Source: an uncultured Coriobacteriales bacterium (lineage in GTDB: Bacteria > Actinomycetota > Coriobacteriia > Coriobacteriales > UMGS124). Taken from it: 64,000 nt of DNA. Positions 15,638 through 23,183 of this stretch are shown here, in pieces (positions within the stretch are counted from its first letter, which is position 1; the number at the start of each line of letters is the position of its first letter). The position numbers and the translations under genes are program-made. Where the stretch lies: contig CAKUAI010000012.1 of the NCBI GenBank assembly GCA_934636245.1, positions 1 to 64,000 of the forward strand, read 5' to 3'. The notes below the pieces were generated by a model. That model searched no databases, was not told where the DNA came from, and worked only from the letters and a program-made list of their open reading frames with translations.

Positions 15638-18424
15638 ATGGAGTCGTTGTATCGCAAGTACCGCCCGCAGACGTTTGAAAGCATGGTGGGACAGAAGCAT
15701 ATCGTCTCGACCTTGCAGAACGCCCTGACGGACGGTCGCATGGCCCATGCCTACCTCTTCACCGGCCCGCGCGGCACCGGTAAGACCACCACGGCGCGCC
15801 TTTTGGCCAAGGCCCTCATGTGCGAGGCGGGCGGCGGCGCCGCCACGGCCCACCCCGACGGCACGTGCGAGCAGTGCCAGGAGATTGCGCGCGGCACGCA
15901 CCCCGACGTATACGAGCTCGACGCCGCGTCGCGCACCGGCGTCGACAACGTGCGCGACGAGATCATCAACCGCGTCGCCTTCGCTCCCACGCAGGGCCGC
16001 TACAAGGTCTACGTGATCGACGAGGTCCACATGCTCACCACGGCGGCGTTCAACGCGCTGCTCAAGACGCTGGAGGAGCCTCCGGCGCACGTGGTGTTCG
16101 TGCTGTGCACCACCGACCCGCAGAAGATTCCCGAGACGGTGCTTTCGCGCTGCCAGCGCCTGGAGTTCCACCGCATCTCCGACGCCGACATCGCCGAGCG
16201 CCTCGAGTTCGTGTGCACCTCCGAGGGCTTCGAGTACGACAGCGAGGCACTGGCCCTCGTCGCCCGCCACGCGCGCGGCGGCCTGCGCGACGCCCTGTCG
16301 ACGCTCGAGACGCTCTCGGTGCACGGTCGTGGCACCGTGCATGTGGAAGACGCCCGCGAGCTGCTCGGCGAGGTGGCCGACGACACGCTCTCGGGCATGG
16401 CCGAGCTTGTGGCCGCCCGCGACGTGGCCGGGTGCTTCGCCCGCGTGGACGAGATGAGCTCGCGCGGCATGGACATCGAGCAGTACGTGCGCGACTTCAC
16501 GCGCCACATGCGCCACGTCTACGTGGCCGCCGTGGCCGGCAAGGGTGCGCTGCGCGACGCGGCGAGGCCCGAGGAGTTCGTGGCCCAGGCCGCCAAGTTC
16601 GGCGGGGCCGATCGCCTCGCGTACATTCTTGATTTGCTCGGCGGTCTTGAGAATACCCTGCGCACCTCCACTGACCAGCGCCTCGACTTCGAGGTGGCGC
16701 TCACGAGGATGGCTCGCCCCAAGGCCGACCTGTCGCTCGAGGCGCTTGCGGCCCGCGTGGAGGCGCTTGAGGCCGAGCTTGCGGCCGTGAAGGCGGGCGG
16801 GATCGCGCTGGCGAGCGCGCCCGCGGCTGCGGCCGGTGCGCAGGCTGCTGGTGTGGGACAGCCTGGCGGCGGGGTTGCTGGGCAGGCAGCCGGAAGCAAG
16901 CTTCCCTCGTTTGCCCGCATGCCGCAGCAGTCGTCGGCGGCCGCCCAAGCTGCTCCGGCGGCTTCTGCACCCATGGTTCGCCCTGCTGCTCCGGCGGCTC
17001 CTGCGCCTGTCGCGCGCCCTGTTGCTCCCTCAGCGCCTGCTGGGCAGCCCGCTGCCCAGGCTGCTCAGGTTGCTCAGGCAACGACGGCTCCCGCACCCGT
17101 GGCGCAGCACGCGGTTCCTCAGGCATCGAGCGCCCCTGCTGCCCAGGCCGGTGCCTCGCAACTGCCCTCGTTTGCCCGCATGCCGCAGCAAGGCGCCGCT
17201 TCGGCTGCCCCTGCTGCTCCCCAGCAGGGGACTGCCCCTGCGGCAGCCTCCCCGCAGGCGCCCGATGCCCACTGGGGGCAGATCTGCCAGGAGGCATGTG
17301 CCATCTTCAGGCCGGTTATTGCCCTGCTCAACAAGGTTACGGGCCATTTCGACCCCGGCGGTTCCCTCGTCATCGTCAATCCCGGCGGCGACTTTATCGG
17401 CAAGCAGCTGCAGACGCCCAACTCGATGAACGCCATCAAGCAGGCGGCTGAGAAAGTCATAGGGCACGCGGTTGCCATCCGTGTCGAGGGCGCCGGTGCT
17501 GCTCCCGGTCGCTCCGTGCGACCTGCCGCGCCTGCGCAGGCGGCCCCGACCGCACGCCCCTCATTCGGCGCCCAGTCCAGGCAGTCTGCCGCTGCCCCGG
17601 CCGCAGCTGCTGCCGCACCCGCGCGTGATGCCGCCTTGCCCGCCTTTGCGCGCATGCCCCAACAGTCCGCGCCCGCTGCTCAGCCTGTTGCCCCTGCCGC
17701 ATCGGCGCAGAACGCCGCCCTTCCTGCATTTGCCCGCATGCCGCAAACCGGCCAGGCCGCGCCCACTGCCGCAAGCAGCCTCACTACACCTGCTGCCGCA
17801 AGCAGCCCCGCTACACCTGCTGCCCGAGATGCCGCTCTTCCCGCATTCGCGCGTATGCCGCAGGCCGCCTCTGCTGCGCCGGCACTTGCTGCCGGGAATA
17901 GGCCCGCTGCTTCGGCTCCTCAGCCTGTGGCCCCCGTTGACGATGCGCCTGCCTTCGAGTTTGTGCCCGACGACATGTACGACGGCTACCAGGATGTCTC
18001 TGCCGACGTTCCCGCCGATGGCTATGGTGCTCCCTGGGACGAGCCTGCGCCCGCCGAGGCCCAGCCCGCAGCGCCTGCGCCGGCCCCTCGTCCCGCAGTG
18101 CCTGCGCCTGCGCCCAGGCCTGCCGCACCCCAGCAGCCTTCCGGTTTCGGCTCGGCACCCGCTGCGCGCCCCGCTGCCCCTGCGTTTGCCGCTTCGGCCC
18201 AGCCGGCGGTCTCGGCCTCTGCTGCGCAGCCTGCGTTTGCCGCCCGTCCCACTGCCCCGGCCCAGCCTGCGGCTCCGGCGCCTGCGGCCCAGCCCGCAGC
18301 CCCGGCTCCTGGTGCGACTTTTGGGTCTCCCGTCCAGCCTGCGCCCGGCGAGGACTCAACCGCCTGGCTCTCCCAGCTTCTCGAGGCCGGCTTCGGCCAG
18401 CCCGTCAAGGTGACCCGCGAGTAA
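15638..18424 (+). CDS. dnaX: DNA polymerase III subunit gamma/tau
   Basis: 928 residues. Residues 1-370 form the clamp-loader AAA+ module: MESLYRKYRPQTFESMVGQ, Walker A GPRGTGKTT (43-51), DEVHML, sensor 1 CTTDP and SRC arginine finger. The zinc site has only C-x(15)-C-x2-C (MCEAGG, TCEQC); the fourth Cys of the usual pattern is replaced. The remaining 550 residues are mostly Ala/Pro disorder with one folded block (WGQICQEACAIFRPVIALL) resembling the tau C-terminal region. LP-S/A-FARMPQ occurs five times in the disordered part. AAGGAG precedes ATG 15638; the frame is open upstream to 15584 but without support. ybaB and recR, the usual neighbours, lie 7 kb downstream. Confidence 0.95.
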   Translation: MESLYRKYRPQTFESMVGQKHIVSTLQNALTDGRMAHAYLFTGPRGTGKTTTARLLAKALMCEAGGGAATAHPDGTCEQCQEIARGTHPDVYELDAASRTGVDNVRDEIINRVAFAPTQGRYKVYVIDEVHMLTTAAFNALLKTLEEPPAHVVFVLCTTDPQKIPETVLSRCQRLEFHRISDADIAERLEFVCTSEGFEYDSEALALVARHARGGLRDALSTLETLSVHGRGTVHVEDARELLGEVADDTLSGMAELVAARDVAGCFARVDEMSSRGMDIEQYVRDFTRHMRHVYVAAVAGKGALRDAARPEEFVAQAAKFGGADRLAYILDLLGGLENTLRTSTDQRLDFEVALTRMARPKADLSLEALAARVEALEAELAAVKAGGIALASAPAAAAGAQAAGVGQPGGGVAGQAAGSKLPSFARMPQQSSAAAQAAPAASAPMVRPAAPAAPAPVARPVAPSAPAGQPAAQAAQVAQATTAPAPVAQHAVPQASSAPAAQAGASQLPSFARMPQQGAASAAPAAPQQGTAPAAASPQAPDAHWGQICQEACAIFRPVIALLNKVTGHFDPGGSLVIVNPGGDFIGKQLQTPNSMNAIKQAAEKVIGHAVAIRVEGAGAAPGRSVRPAAPAQAAPTARPSFGAQSRQSAAAPAAAAAAPARDAALPAFARMPQQSAPAAQPVAPAASAQNAALPAFARMPQTGQAAPTAASSLTTPAAASSPATPAARDAALPAFARMPQAASAAPALAAGNRPAASAPQPVAPVDDAPAFEFVPDDMYDGYQDVSADVPADGYGAPWDEPAPAEAQPAAPAPAPRPAVPAPAPRPAAPQQPSGFGSAPAARPAAPAFAASAQPAVSASAAQPAFAARPTAPAQPAAPAPAAQPAAPAPGATFGSPVQPAPGEDSTAWLSQLLEAGFGQPVKVTRE
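16901..17863 (+). repeat. Five copies of a 9-residue motif encoded in the dnaX tail
   Basis: LP(S/A)FARMPQ is encoded at 16901-16927, 17162-17188, 17636-17662, 17720-17746 and 17837-17863. Codons differ between copies (for example CTTCCCTCG, CTGCCCTCG, TTGCCCGCC), so the peptide rather than the DNA is conserved. Two copies precede the folded tau block and three follow it. Confidence 0.9.
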
Positions 18425-18452
18425 TCTCCGGCCGCAGTCAACCGCAATCCCC

Positions 18453-18497
18453 AAGCGCCGTCTGCCCTGCTTCGTCGGGGTAGGCGGCGCTTCCTTT
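18453..18497 (+). terminator. Terminator of dnaX
   Basis: AAGCGCCGTCTGCCC and GGGGTAGGCGGCGCTT form a long stem with an internal mismatch, followed by CCTTTTG. Confidence 0.65.
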
Positions 18498-18524
18498 TGT
18501 CAACAGGCAAGTAAGTTGCCAGAA

Positions 18525-18575
18525 CTGTCACTCAGAATGACAGTTTTTGCCTAAATCTGTCACTCAGAATGACAG
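18525..18575 (+). promoter_or_regulatory. Two tandem 19-bp palindromes upstream of the ATPase gene
   Basis: CTGTCACTCAGAATGACAG occurs twice, at 18525-18543 and 18557-18575, exactly 32 bp apart (three helical turns). Each is an inverted repeat (CTGTCA/TGACAG around a 7-bp centre). A -10 element TATACT follows at 18583-18588, so the second site overlaps the -35 region. This looks like a double operator for a dimeric regulator. Confidence 0.75.
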
Positions 18576-18636
18576 TTCAAGCTATACTGCCTTTATCCAT
18601 TTGTCTCGCACGGAAGGTTTTTCTTCGAGGGGATGT

Positions 18637-20010
18637 ATGTGCATGACTCAGCTCAAGCCGACGATTTGCCTGCTTATCCACGATTTTCACCAGTCGGTCT
18701 TGCCGTCGGTTCGAGAGGGTCTCGTTTGTCGCGAGCTGTCGTTGGGCAAGCCTTTGCAGCCCAAAATCGGCAATCTCGTCAAGGTCGTCACGGGCATGCG
18801 TCGCAGTGGCAAGACGTTTCGCCTTTATCAAGCCATTGTCGAGCTGCTCGACGGCGGTGTCCCTGCGGGGTGCATCTGTTACTTCAACTTTGACGACGAG
18901 AGGCTCAAGCCCTATCCCGCCGACATCATCTCGCAGGTGTTGGAGACGTTCTATGAGCTGAATCCCGAGGCGCGTTCCGAAGGGGCGTATATTTTCTTCG
19001 ACGAGGTCCAGGATGTCCCCGACTGGGAGCTTGCGGCGCGCAGAATTGTTGACACTGAAAAGGTGACGATGTACTTCACGGGTTCATCGTCTCGTTTGCT
19101 TTCCGATGACATTGCGACGGAGTTCAGGGGGCGCTCCATTGCCTATGAGCTTCTGCCTTACGGGTTTTCGGAATACCTCCAATCAAGAGGATTGGACATA
19201 CCGAAGGGGGTTGAGTTAGATTCCAAAACCGTCGCCTCGCAGATGAAGGGCTCCTACCAGGCATTTCTGCTGGAAGGCGGCTTTCCTGCCGTATGTGGCC
19301 TCGATGAGATGGAACGCGTGCAGGTGCTCCAGGGGTATGTCCAATTCACTGTCGCCCGCGATCTTGTCGAGCGCCATGGTTACGCAAATGCCGCCTTTGT
19401 GCGAAACCTCGCCCGCAGCGTCGTGGCGTCCTCTGCCCGAGACTTTTCTATCAGTCGCGCCCACAACCAGGGAACTTCTTCTGGCTATTCGCCGGGACGC
19501 GAGAAGATAGCCGAGATGCTCGACGCCATGGAGGACGCGCATCTGTCTTACGGCGTCTACGACTTTTCTCGCTCACTTCAGCGCAGCCGCCTGCGCGGGT
19601 TCAAGGAATATGCTGTGGACACGGGCCTCTTCTATGCCATGAGCCCTGCAACCACGGATGGCCTCACGCGTGCCCTTGAGATGTCGGTCTACCTCGAGTT
19701 GCGTCGCCGCAGGCAAACGGGGAGGCGCGGGGAAGTTTCCATGCTCAAGCTTCCCAGCGGCAAAGAGGTCGACTTCATCTGGGGTGACGAGGCGTTCGGC
19801 ACAGCCTTTGACCTCGTGCAAGTCTGCCTCAGCATGGACGATGAATGTACAAAAGCACGCGAAATCTCCGCCCTCGAAGAGGCAATGTCCCTTTTCCCCG
19901 ACGCTCGCGCAGCAATCGTCACCCTCGACGAATACGGCACCGAAGCCACTCCTCACGGCGACATCCGCGTCGTCCCCGCCTGGAGATGGACGTTGGAAAA
20001 GAACGCCTAA
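18637..20010 (+). CDS. AAA ATPase with DUF4143 domain
   Basis: About 457 residues. N-terminal AAA_14 module with Walker A VVTGMRRSGKTF and Walker B AYIFFDEVQDVPDWE, then TGSSSRLL and RGRSIAYELLPYGFSEYL; C-terminal DUF4143 domain (GGFPAV, RSRLRGFKEYAVDTGLFYAM, LPSGKEVDFIW), which resembles a PD-(D/E)xK nuclease fold. These ATPases are common and variable in gut bacteria and archaea; their role is unknown. Start uncertain: ATG 18637 and ATG 18643 both follow CGAGGGG. It is the first gene of the island between dnaX and ybaB. The last 45 codons are duplicated as a remnant near 20.8 kb. Confidence 0.85.
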   Translation: MCMTQLKPTICLLIHDFHQSVLPSVREGLVCRELSLGKPLQPKIGNLVKVVTGMRRSGKTFRLYQAIVELLDGGVPAGCICYFNFDDERLKPYPADIISQVLETFYELNPEARSEGAYIFFDEVQDVPDWELAARRIVDTEKVTMYFTGSSSRLLSDDIATEFRGRSIAYELLPYGFSEYLQSRGLDIPKGVELDSKTVASQMKGSYQAFLLEGGFPAVCGLDEMERVQVLQGYVQFTVARDLVERHGYANAAFVRNLARSVVASSARDFSISRAHNQGTSSGYSPGREKIAEMLDAMEDAHLSYGVYDFSRSLQRSRLRGFKEYAVDTGLFYAMSPATTDGLTRALEMSVYLELRRRRQTGRRGEVSMLKLPSGKEVDFIWGDEAFGTAFDLVQVCLSMDDECTKAREISALEEAMSLFPDARAAIVTLDEYGTEATPHGDIRVVPAWRWTLEKNA

Positions 20011-20018
20011 TAAAGGAT

Positions 20019-20061
20019 AAGCCCCACCTGTCCCGGTTCATTATCGGAACAGGCGGGGCTT
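20019..20061 (+). terminator. Hairpin after the ATPase gene
   Basis: AAGCCCCACCTGT pairs with ACAGGCGGGGCTT with one A-C mismatch, plus an inner CCG/CGG. No T run. The same hairpin with a perfect stem recurs at 20917-20959. Confidence 0.55.
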
Positions 20062-20108
20062 GCATGGAGTGGCTTTCGAACGGGGTCTTTTGAACGAGGG
20101 AGTGCAAG

Positions 20109-20489
20109 CTACTCCGAAGGGTTGGAGAGATTGACATAGGCTGCGTTCTTGTTCTCATCGCCAATGAGTATGAGATTGGTTCCGTCAAGCTCATAGACGC
20201 CTGGCTTAGACTCAGGGGTGTCTTTATCGGAGGATTCTGCTACCACCGTCTGCCCGTCAAGATGTCCGATGCGTTTGCCTTTATCGGAGAAGATTGCTTT
20301 CTGCAGGTCGATGCCGGTATTGCTTGCGTCTGGATATGCGGCGCGCCCATAGCGCTGTCCGTCATAGACAACCGAGTCGGGAATTTCCGCGCTTCGCGAG
20401 AACGTGTGGAAGAGAACGAGGCCTCCCACGATTAAGAATACCAGGAGTCCAAGGACCGCAATTCGTGTCTCAAGGCTAGAGGGTTTCAT
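20109..20489 (-). CDS. Small protein with one N-terminal membrane helix, function unknown
   Basis: 126 residues (start ATG 20489). Residues 5-28 form a membrane helix (TRIAVLGLLVFLIVGGLVLF). The remainder would lie outside the cell and is hydrophilic, beta-rich looking (EIPDSVVYDGQRYGR, PGVYELDGTNLILIGDE). Its start lies inside the last codons of the preceding Tat-peptide gene (14-base overlap) and has no ribosome site of its own, so translation is probably coupled. Not recognised. Base composition is lower in GC than the flanking housekeeping genes. Confidence 0.6.
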   Translation of the reverse strand: MKPSSLETRIAVLGLLVFLIVGGLVLFHTFSRSAEIPDSVVYDGQRYGRAAYPDASNTGIDLQKAIFSDKGKRIGHLDGQTVVAESSDKDTPESKPGVYELDGTNLILIGDENKNAAYVNLSNPSE

Positions 20490-20628
20490 GGTATCCCAGT
20501 GAATCCTCGTCGGCACGAGCGAGGTCGGGAAGGGCGACGCCTGTCAGACCGAGTCCAAATGTAGCTGAGGCAATGACGAACTGCCTTCTGGAGAAGGGTG
20601 CGCTATCGGTTCGTTTCGGTGAATCCAT
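20476..20628 (-). CDS. 50-residue Tat-signal peptide protein
   Basis: MDSPKRTDSAPFSRRQFV begins a near-complete Tat signal (SRRQFV, then an Ala/Gly/Leu helix and ALPDLARAD), but only about ten residues (EDSLGYHETL) remain after the likely cleavage site. AGGAGG six bases before ATG 20628 shows it is translated. The stop overlaps the next gene. It could be an exported short peptide, or the stub of a gene that lost its body. No frame shift that restores a longer product was found. Confidence 0.55.
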   Translation of the reverse strand: MDSPKRTDSAPFSRRQFVIASATFGLGLTGVALPDLARADEDSLGYHETL

Positions 20629-20702
20629 GACGTCCTCCTGCTCAGTTGAGATGGGCTTACATTCATCCATCTATCGAATAGAAACGCCGTTGTCGCATTC
20701 AT

Positions 20703-20730
20703 AGTATACAGTATTGTTAAATATAGTGAA
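20703..20730 (-). promoter_or_regulatory. Candidate promoter of the Tat-peptide unit
   Basis: On the minus strand TTCACT (20730-20725), 16 bp, TATACT (20708-20703), in the most AT-rich stretch of the island. Confidence 0.4.
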
Positions 20731-20769
20731 CTTTAAAAAGTAACCTTTCATGCGCCTCTGGTTCCCCGC

Positions 20770-20908
20770 CGTTCTTCTGGCGCTTTCCCTGTTTTCCATT
20801 GCCCGGGCGTCTATCATTACCTCTAACGAATACGGCATCGAGTCAACGCCTCACGGCGACATCCGCGTCGTCCCTGCCTGGAGATGGACGTTGGAAAAGA
20901 ACGCCTAG
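20770..20908 (+). pseudogene. Remnant of a second DUF4143 ATPase gene (3' end only)
   Basis: In one frame this reads LFSIARASIITSNEYG followed by PHGDIRVVPAWRWTLEKNA and a stop, matching the last residues of the ATPase at 18637-20010 (LFPDARAAIVTLDEYG, then the identical PHGDIRVVPAWRWTLEKNA). The DNA identity runs through the stop codon into the downstream hairpin (20917-20959, perfect stem here). Offset from the intact copy is 898 bp. Similarity fades upstream of about 20770, and no upstream body of the gene is present. The decay is clear; how it arose is inference. Confidence 0.8.
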
Positions 20909-20916
20909 TAAAGGAT

Positions 20917-20959
20917 AAGCCCCGCCTGTCCCGGTTCATTATCGGAACAGGCGGGGCTT
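20917..20959 (+). terminator. Hairpin after the ATPase remnant
   Basis: AAGCCCCGCCTGT pairs perfectly with ACAGGCGGGGCTT. It is a duplicate of the hairpin at 20019-20061. Confidence 0.5.
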
Positions 20960-20972
20960 GCTGCTTAGGAAC

Positions 20973-21062
20973 CTATCGATGCTTGTTGATTGCCTTGACA
21001 ACGTAATAGACGATTAGCCCAAACAGTATTGCCGCAGCAAGGATAGAAACTTCGGGTGGCAT
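20973..21062 (-). CDS. 29-residue membrane peptide
   Basis: The frame reads MPPEVSILAAAILFGLIVYY and continues VVKAINKHR, a single membrane helix with a basic tail. GGGAGG lies seven bases before the ATG. A promoter with TTGACA-N16-TATTCT (21148-21121) and a BlaI-type operator half overlapping its -35 lies upstream. The size resembles KdpF-like or toxin-like small membrane peptides, but no homology can be claimed. Its promoter shares an operator type with the neighbouring BlaI/BlaR1-ABC locus, suggesting it belongs to that response. Confidence 0.65.
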   Translation of the reverse strand: MPPEVSILAAAILFGLIVYYVVKAINKHR

Positions 21063-21120
21063 TTCAGTACCTCCCATACTTCGAAGAGATTGATTATGGC
21101 AACACCGGTGTTTGATAAGA

Positions 21121-21148
21121 AGAATATCATTCAGAATACGAATGTCAA
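21121..21148 (-). promoter_or_regulatory. Promoter of the 29-residue peptide with a BlaI-type operator
   Basis: Minus strand TTGACA (21148-21143), 16 bp, TATTCT (21126-21121). GAATACGAATGTC (core TACG-AA-TGTC, 21137-21146) covers the -35. The same GAATAC-AATGT motif occurs twice at the ABC transporter promoter (25065-25074 and 25127-25136). Confidence 0.6.
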
Positions 21149-21218
21149 CTATTTAAGCGCGCCCATCTTTTCTTTTCGTGCGTGAGCGTAAGGATCCGGA
21201 GCGCAAGGGTGATGGGGC

Positions 21219-21581
21219 TTACTCAATCTCGTCAATCATCCGTCGCAGTTCGGCGATGTCCTCCGAGGTCATCTCACCATGGGAGACCAGTGCAGAGACG
21301 AGTTTTGAGGCAGAACCGTCAAACACCGTGTTTATCAGCTTCTTTGTCTCCCCAAGACGCATCTCGTCGGGGTCGACGATGCTGCGGCAGATGAAGCCTG
21401 GCTCCTCTCGCTCAATTGCGCGCTTCTCAATGCAACGGTGGATGAGGGCGTACACGGCTCCTCGCGTGTAGCCAAACTCGCCGTTCATCTCGGTAAATAT
21501 CTGTTTGGCACTGGCCTGCCCGCCGTTGCGCCAGATTATTGCCATGACCTTGAGCTCAAGGTCGGATAACGATGGTTGCAT
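21219..21581 (-). CDS. BlaI/MecI/CopY family transcriptional repressor
   Basis: 120 residues: MQPSLSDLELKVMAIIWRNG starts a winged helix (SAKQIFTEMN, YTRGAVYALIHRCIEKRAIERE) followed by the C-terminal dimerisation helix region with SALVSHGEMTSEDIAELRRM, as in BlaI/MecI. These repressors bind TACA-NN-TGTA type sites and are released when cut after signalling by a BlaR1-type membrane protease. Start ATG 21581 has GGGAGAGGG upstream; longer starts lack one. The gene follows the BlaR1-like gene by 46 bases, the reverse of no usual order in particular. Matching operators lie at 21137, 25065 and 25127. Confidence 0.88.
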   Translation of the reverse strand: MQPSLSDLELKVMAIIWRNGGQASAKQIFTEMNGEFGYTRGAVYALIHRCIEKRAIEREEPGFICRSIVDPDEMRLGETKKLINTVFDGSASKLVSALVSHGEMTSEDIAELRRMIDEIE

Positions 21582-21627
21582 GTCCCTCTCCCTTATACCA
21601 TATGTCATGCGATGACGGCCGCATATC

Positions 21628-23067
21628 CTACGCGGCACGAAATGTGGGTGCGACCTCCGTCTTCAAGAATTCCAACGAATCCATATCCGGGTCTCCTCCC
21701 GTGCTTAACTGCCAGGCGTTGACCAGGGGAATAGAAGTATCCCACCTGGGGAGCTCGGAAACCGAGTCGCTGTAGTCGAAACCCCATAGGGTGTAGTTCG
21801 AACCATAATGAGTCGTGGCTTCAATAATCATCATGTTGCCTGCATCTTCTTGGAGATAATCACCGACCTGCCCGAACGCAACAAGAGGGTGCGTTTCCTG
21901 GCCAAGAGGGAAGACCATGGTGACGCTTGAGCCATCTGTGGTCTTCGCGGTGCTGACGGCCACCTTTTCACGCCAGGCTTCGGGCAGATTGATGCATCCG
22001 GCATCAGTGCGAATGTCCCACGGGTTGTTGCTGCTAGCGATCCCGGTTGTGGAAAGGGCCAAGGCAAAGAGGAGCGCGGTCGAACATTTGGCGAAGGAGG
22101 GCACATCAATATGCTGCGAAGTCCTTCTCATCGCACCGATTCGAGTAGCAAGCAGAGGGGCAGCACCGGAAGAAAAAGCAGCGATATCCACGTGATTGGC
22201 ACTACCTGATGTTGACGCGAACCGAAGAAGGAGGCTGGCATATGAGCGCTTATGCGAGGGGGAAAGAAACCAGGCGACAATCTCGTCACAGGTCAACTCT
22301 ATATCTTGATTGGCAAGCTTGCGCATAACCCAGACGAGCGGGTTGAACCAGAAGCAACAGCAGGCAAGCGTGAGGAGAAACTTGAAGAGGGCATCCCGCC
22401 GGTGGATGTGTGTCAGCTCATGCTCAACGATATGGAGCTTCTGATGTTTGGAAAGGCTTGCAGTGCCGACCGGCAAGAGAACGACGGGGAAAATGAATCC
22501 ATAGGTGACAGGGCTCTTCAAATTGTCGGCCCAGAACAGCCTAGCGTGTGTCGGAGTTGTTTGCAGCTCACGGGTGGACCGAAAGGTTGCTTTATTTGTA
22601 AGCAAGCTTAGGAAAGCTTTAGCGCGAATCAGAATAAGACGTCTGTGTTGCAGTTCGAATTTCTGGGCGCATGCGCAGATGTCCTGATCGTCGACTGGGC
22701 CGATTGCCGGATGCGAACGAACCCAGCGTTGATGGTTTACAAGGTGGACGGTCAAAGCGAGAAGTGCACCGGTCGCCCAGATTCCAAGCACGGCATGTCC
22801 AATTGGCGTGGCGAGCCACGATGCTCCTAGCTGCGCCAGGGAGTGCGCGGGGGTCTCGTGTGGGACAAACGTGCCTTGGCTGCTTTGGAATGCGATTAAA
22901 TCAGCAGGCAACGTCAGGGGAAAGGGGAGGAGCAGGCGTATAAGGGCAGCATACCAGAGCAACATGATATGGCGGTATTGAACTCGACCAATCAGCAGGG
23001 CACGTGCGAGCAGGATGACAAGAAGGAAGAAGGCGTCCTGAATCAGGAGCGGAACAATTGTATCCAC
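21628..23067 (-). CDS. BlaR1/MecR1-like M56 membrane metallopeptidase (antirepressor)
   Basis: About 479 residues. Several N-terminal membrane helices (VDTIVPLLIQDAFFLLVILL, then MLLWYAALIRLLLPFPL), then the cytoplasmic zinc protease loop with HELTHIHRRDALFKF and the downstream ligand region DIELTCDEIV, another helix, and an extracellular C-terminal part of about 150 residues. No penicillin-binding sensor domain (SxxK/SxN/KTG) is visible, so the signal is probably not a beta-lactam. GTG 23067 is preferred because GGGAGG lies ten bases upstream; earlier ATG and TTG have none. Placed between the ABC genes and the repressor gene, all on the minus strand. Confidence 0.82.
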   Translation of the reverse strand: MDTIVPLLIQDAFFLLVILLARALLIGRVQYRHIMLLWYAALIRLLLPFPLTLPADLIAFQSSQGTFVPHETPAHSLAQLGASWLATPIGHAVLGIWATGALLALTVHLVNHQRWVRSHPAIGPVDDQDICACAQKFELQHRRLILIRAKAFLSLLTNKATFRSTRELQTTPTHARLFWADNLKSPVTYGFIFPVVLLPVGTASLSKHQKLHIVEHELTHIHRRDALFKFLLTLACCCFWFNPLVWVMRKLANQDIELTCDEIVAWFLSPSHKRSYASLLLRFASTSGSANHVDIAAFSSGAAPLLATRIGAMRRTSQHIDVPSFAKCSTALLFALALSTTGIASSNNPWDIRTDAGCINLPEAWREKVAVSTAKTTDGSSVTMVFPLGQETHPLVAFGQVGDYLQEDAGNMMIIEATTHYGSNYTLWGFDYSDSVSELPRWDTSIPLVNAWQLSTGGDPDMDSLEFLKTEVAPTFRAA

Positions 23068-23183
23068 GCGAGTCCCACCTCCCATGCTGCACGCGGTTGG
23101 CAATCATCGTTTGCAGAATACAACACTATGCTCACTCGTGGAAGCCGTCTATCCCTGGTGGCATACGCTCTTTGCAGTTGGAT

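Noticed and set aside
15638..18424. Programmed frameshift producing a short gamma form of DnaX
   Set aside because: No A-rich slippery site followed by a hairpin was found near the end of the ATPase part.
20973..21062. KdpF for the 29-residue membrane peptide
   Set aside because: The size matches but no kdpABC genes are nearby and the sequence shows no specific match.
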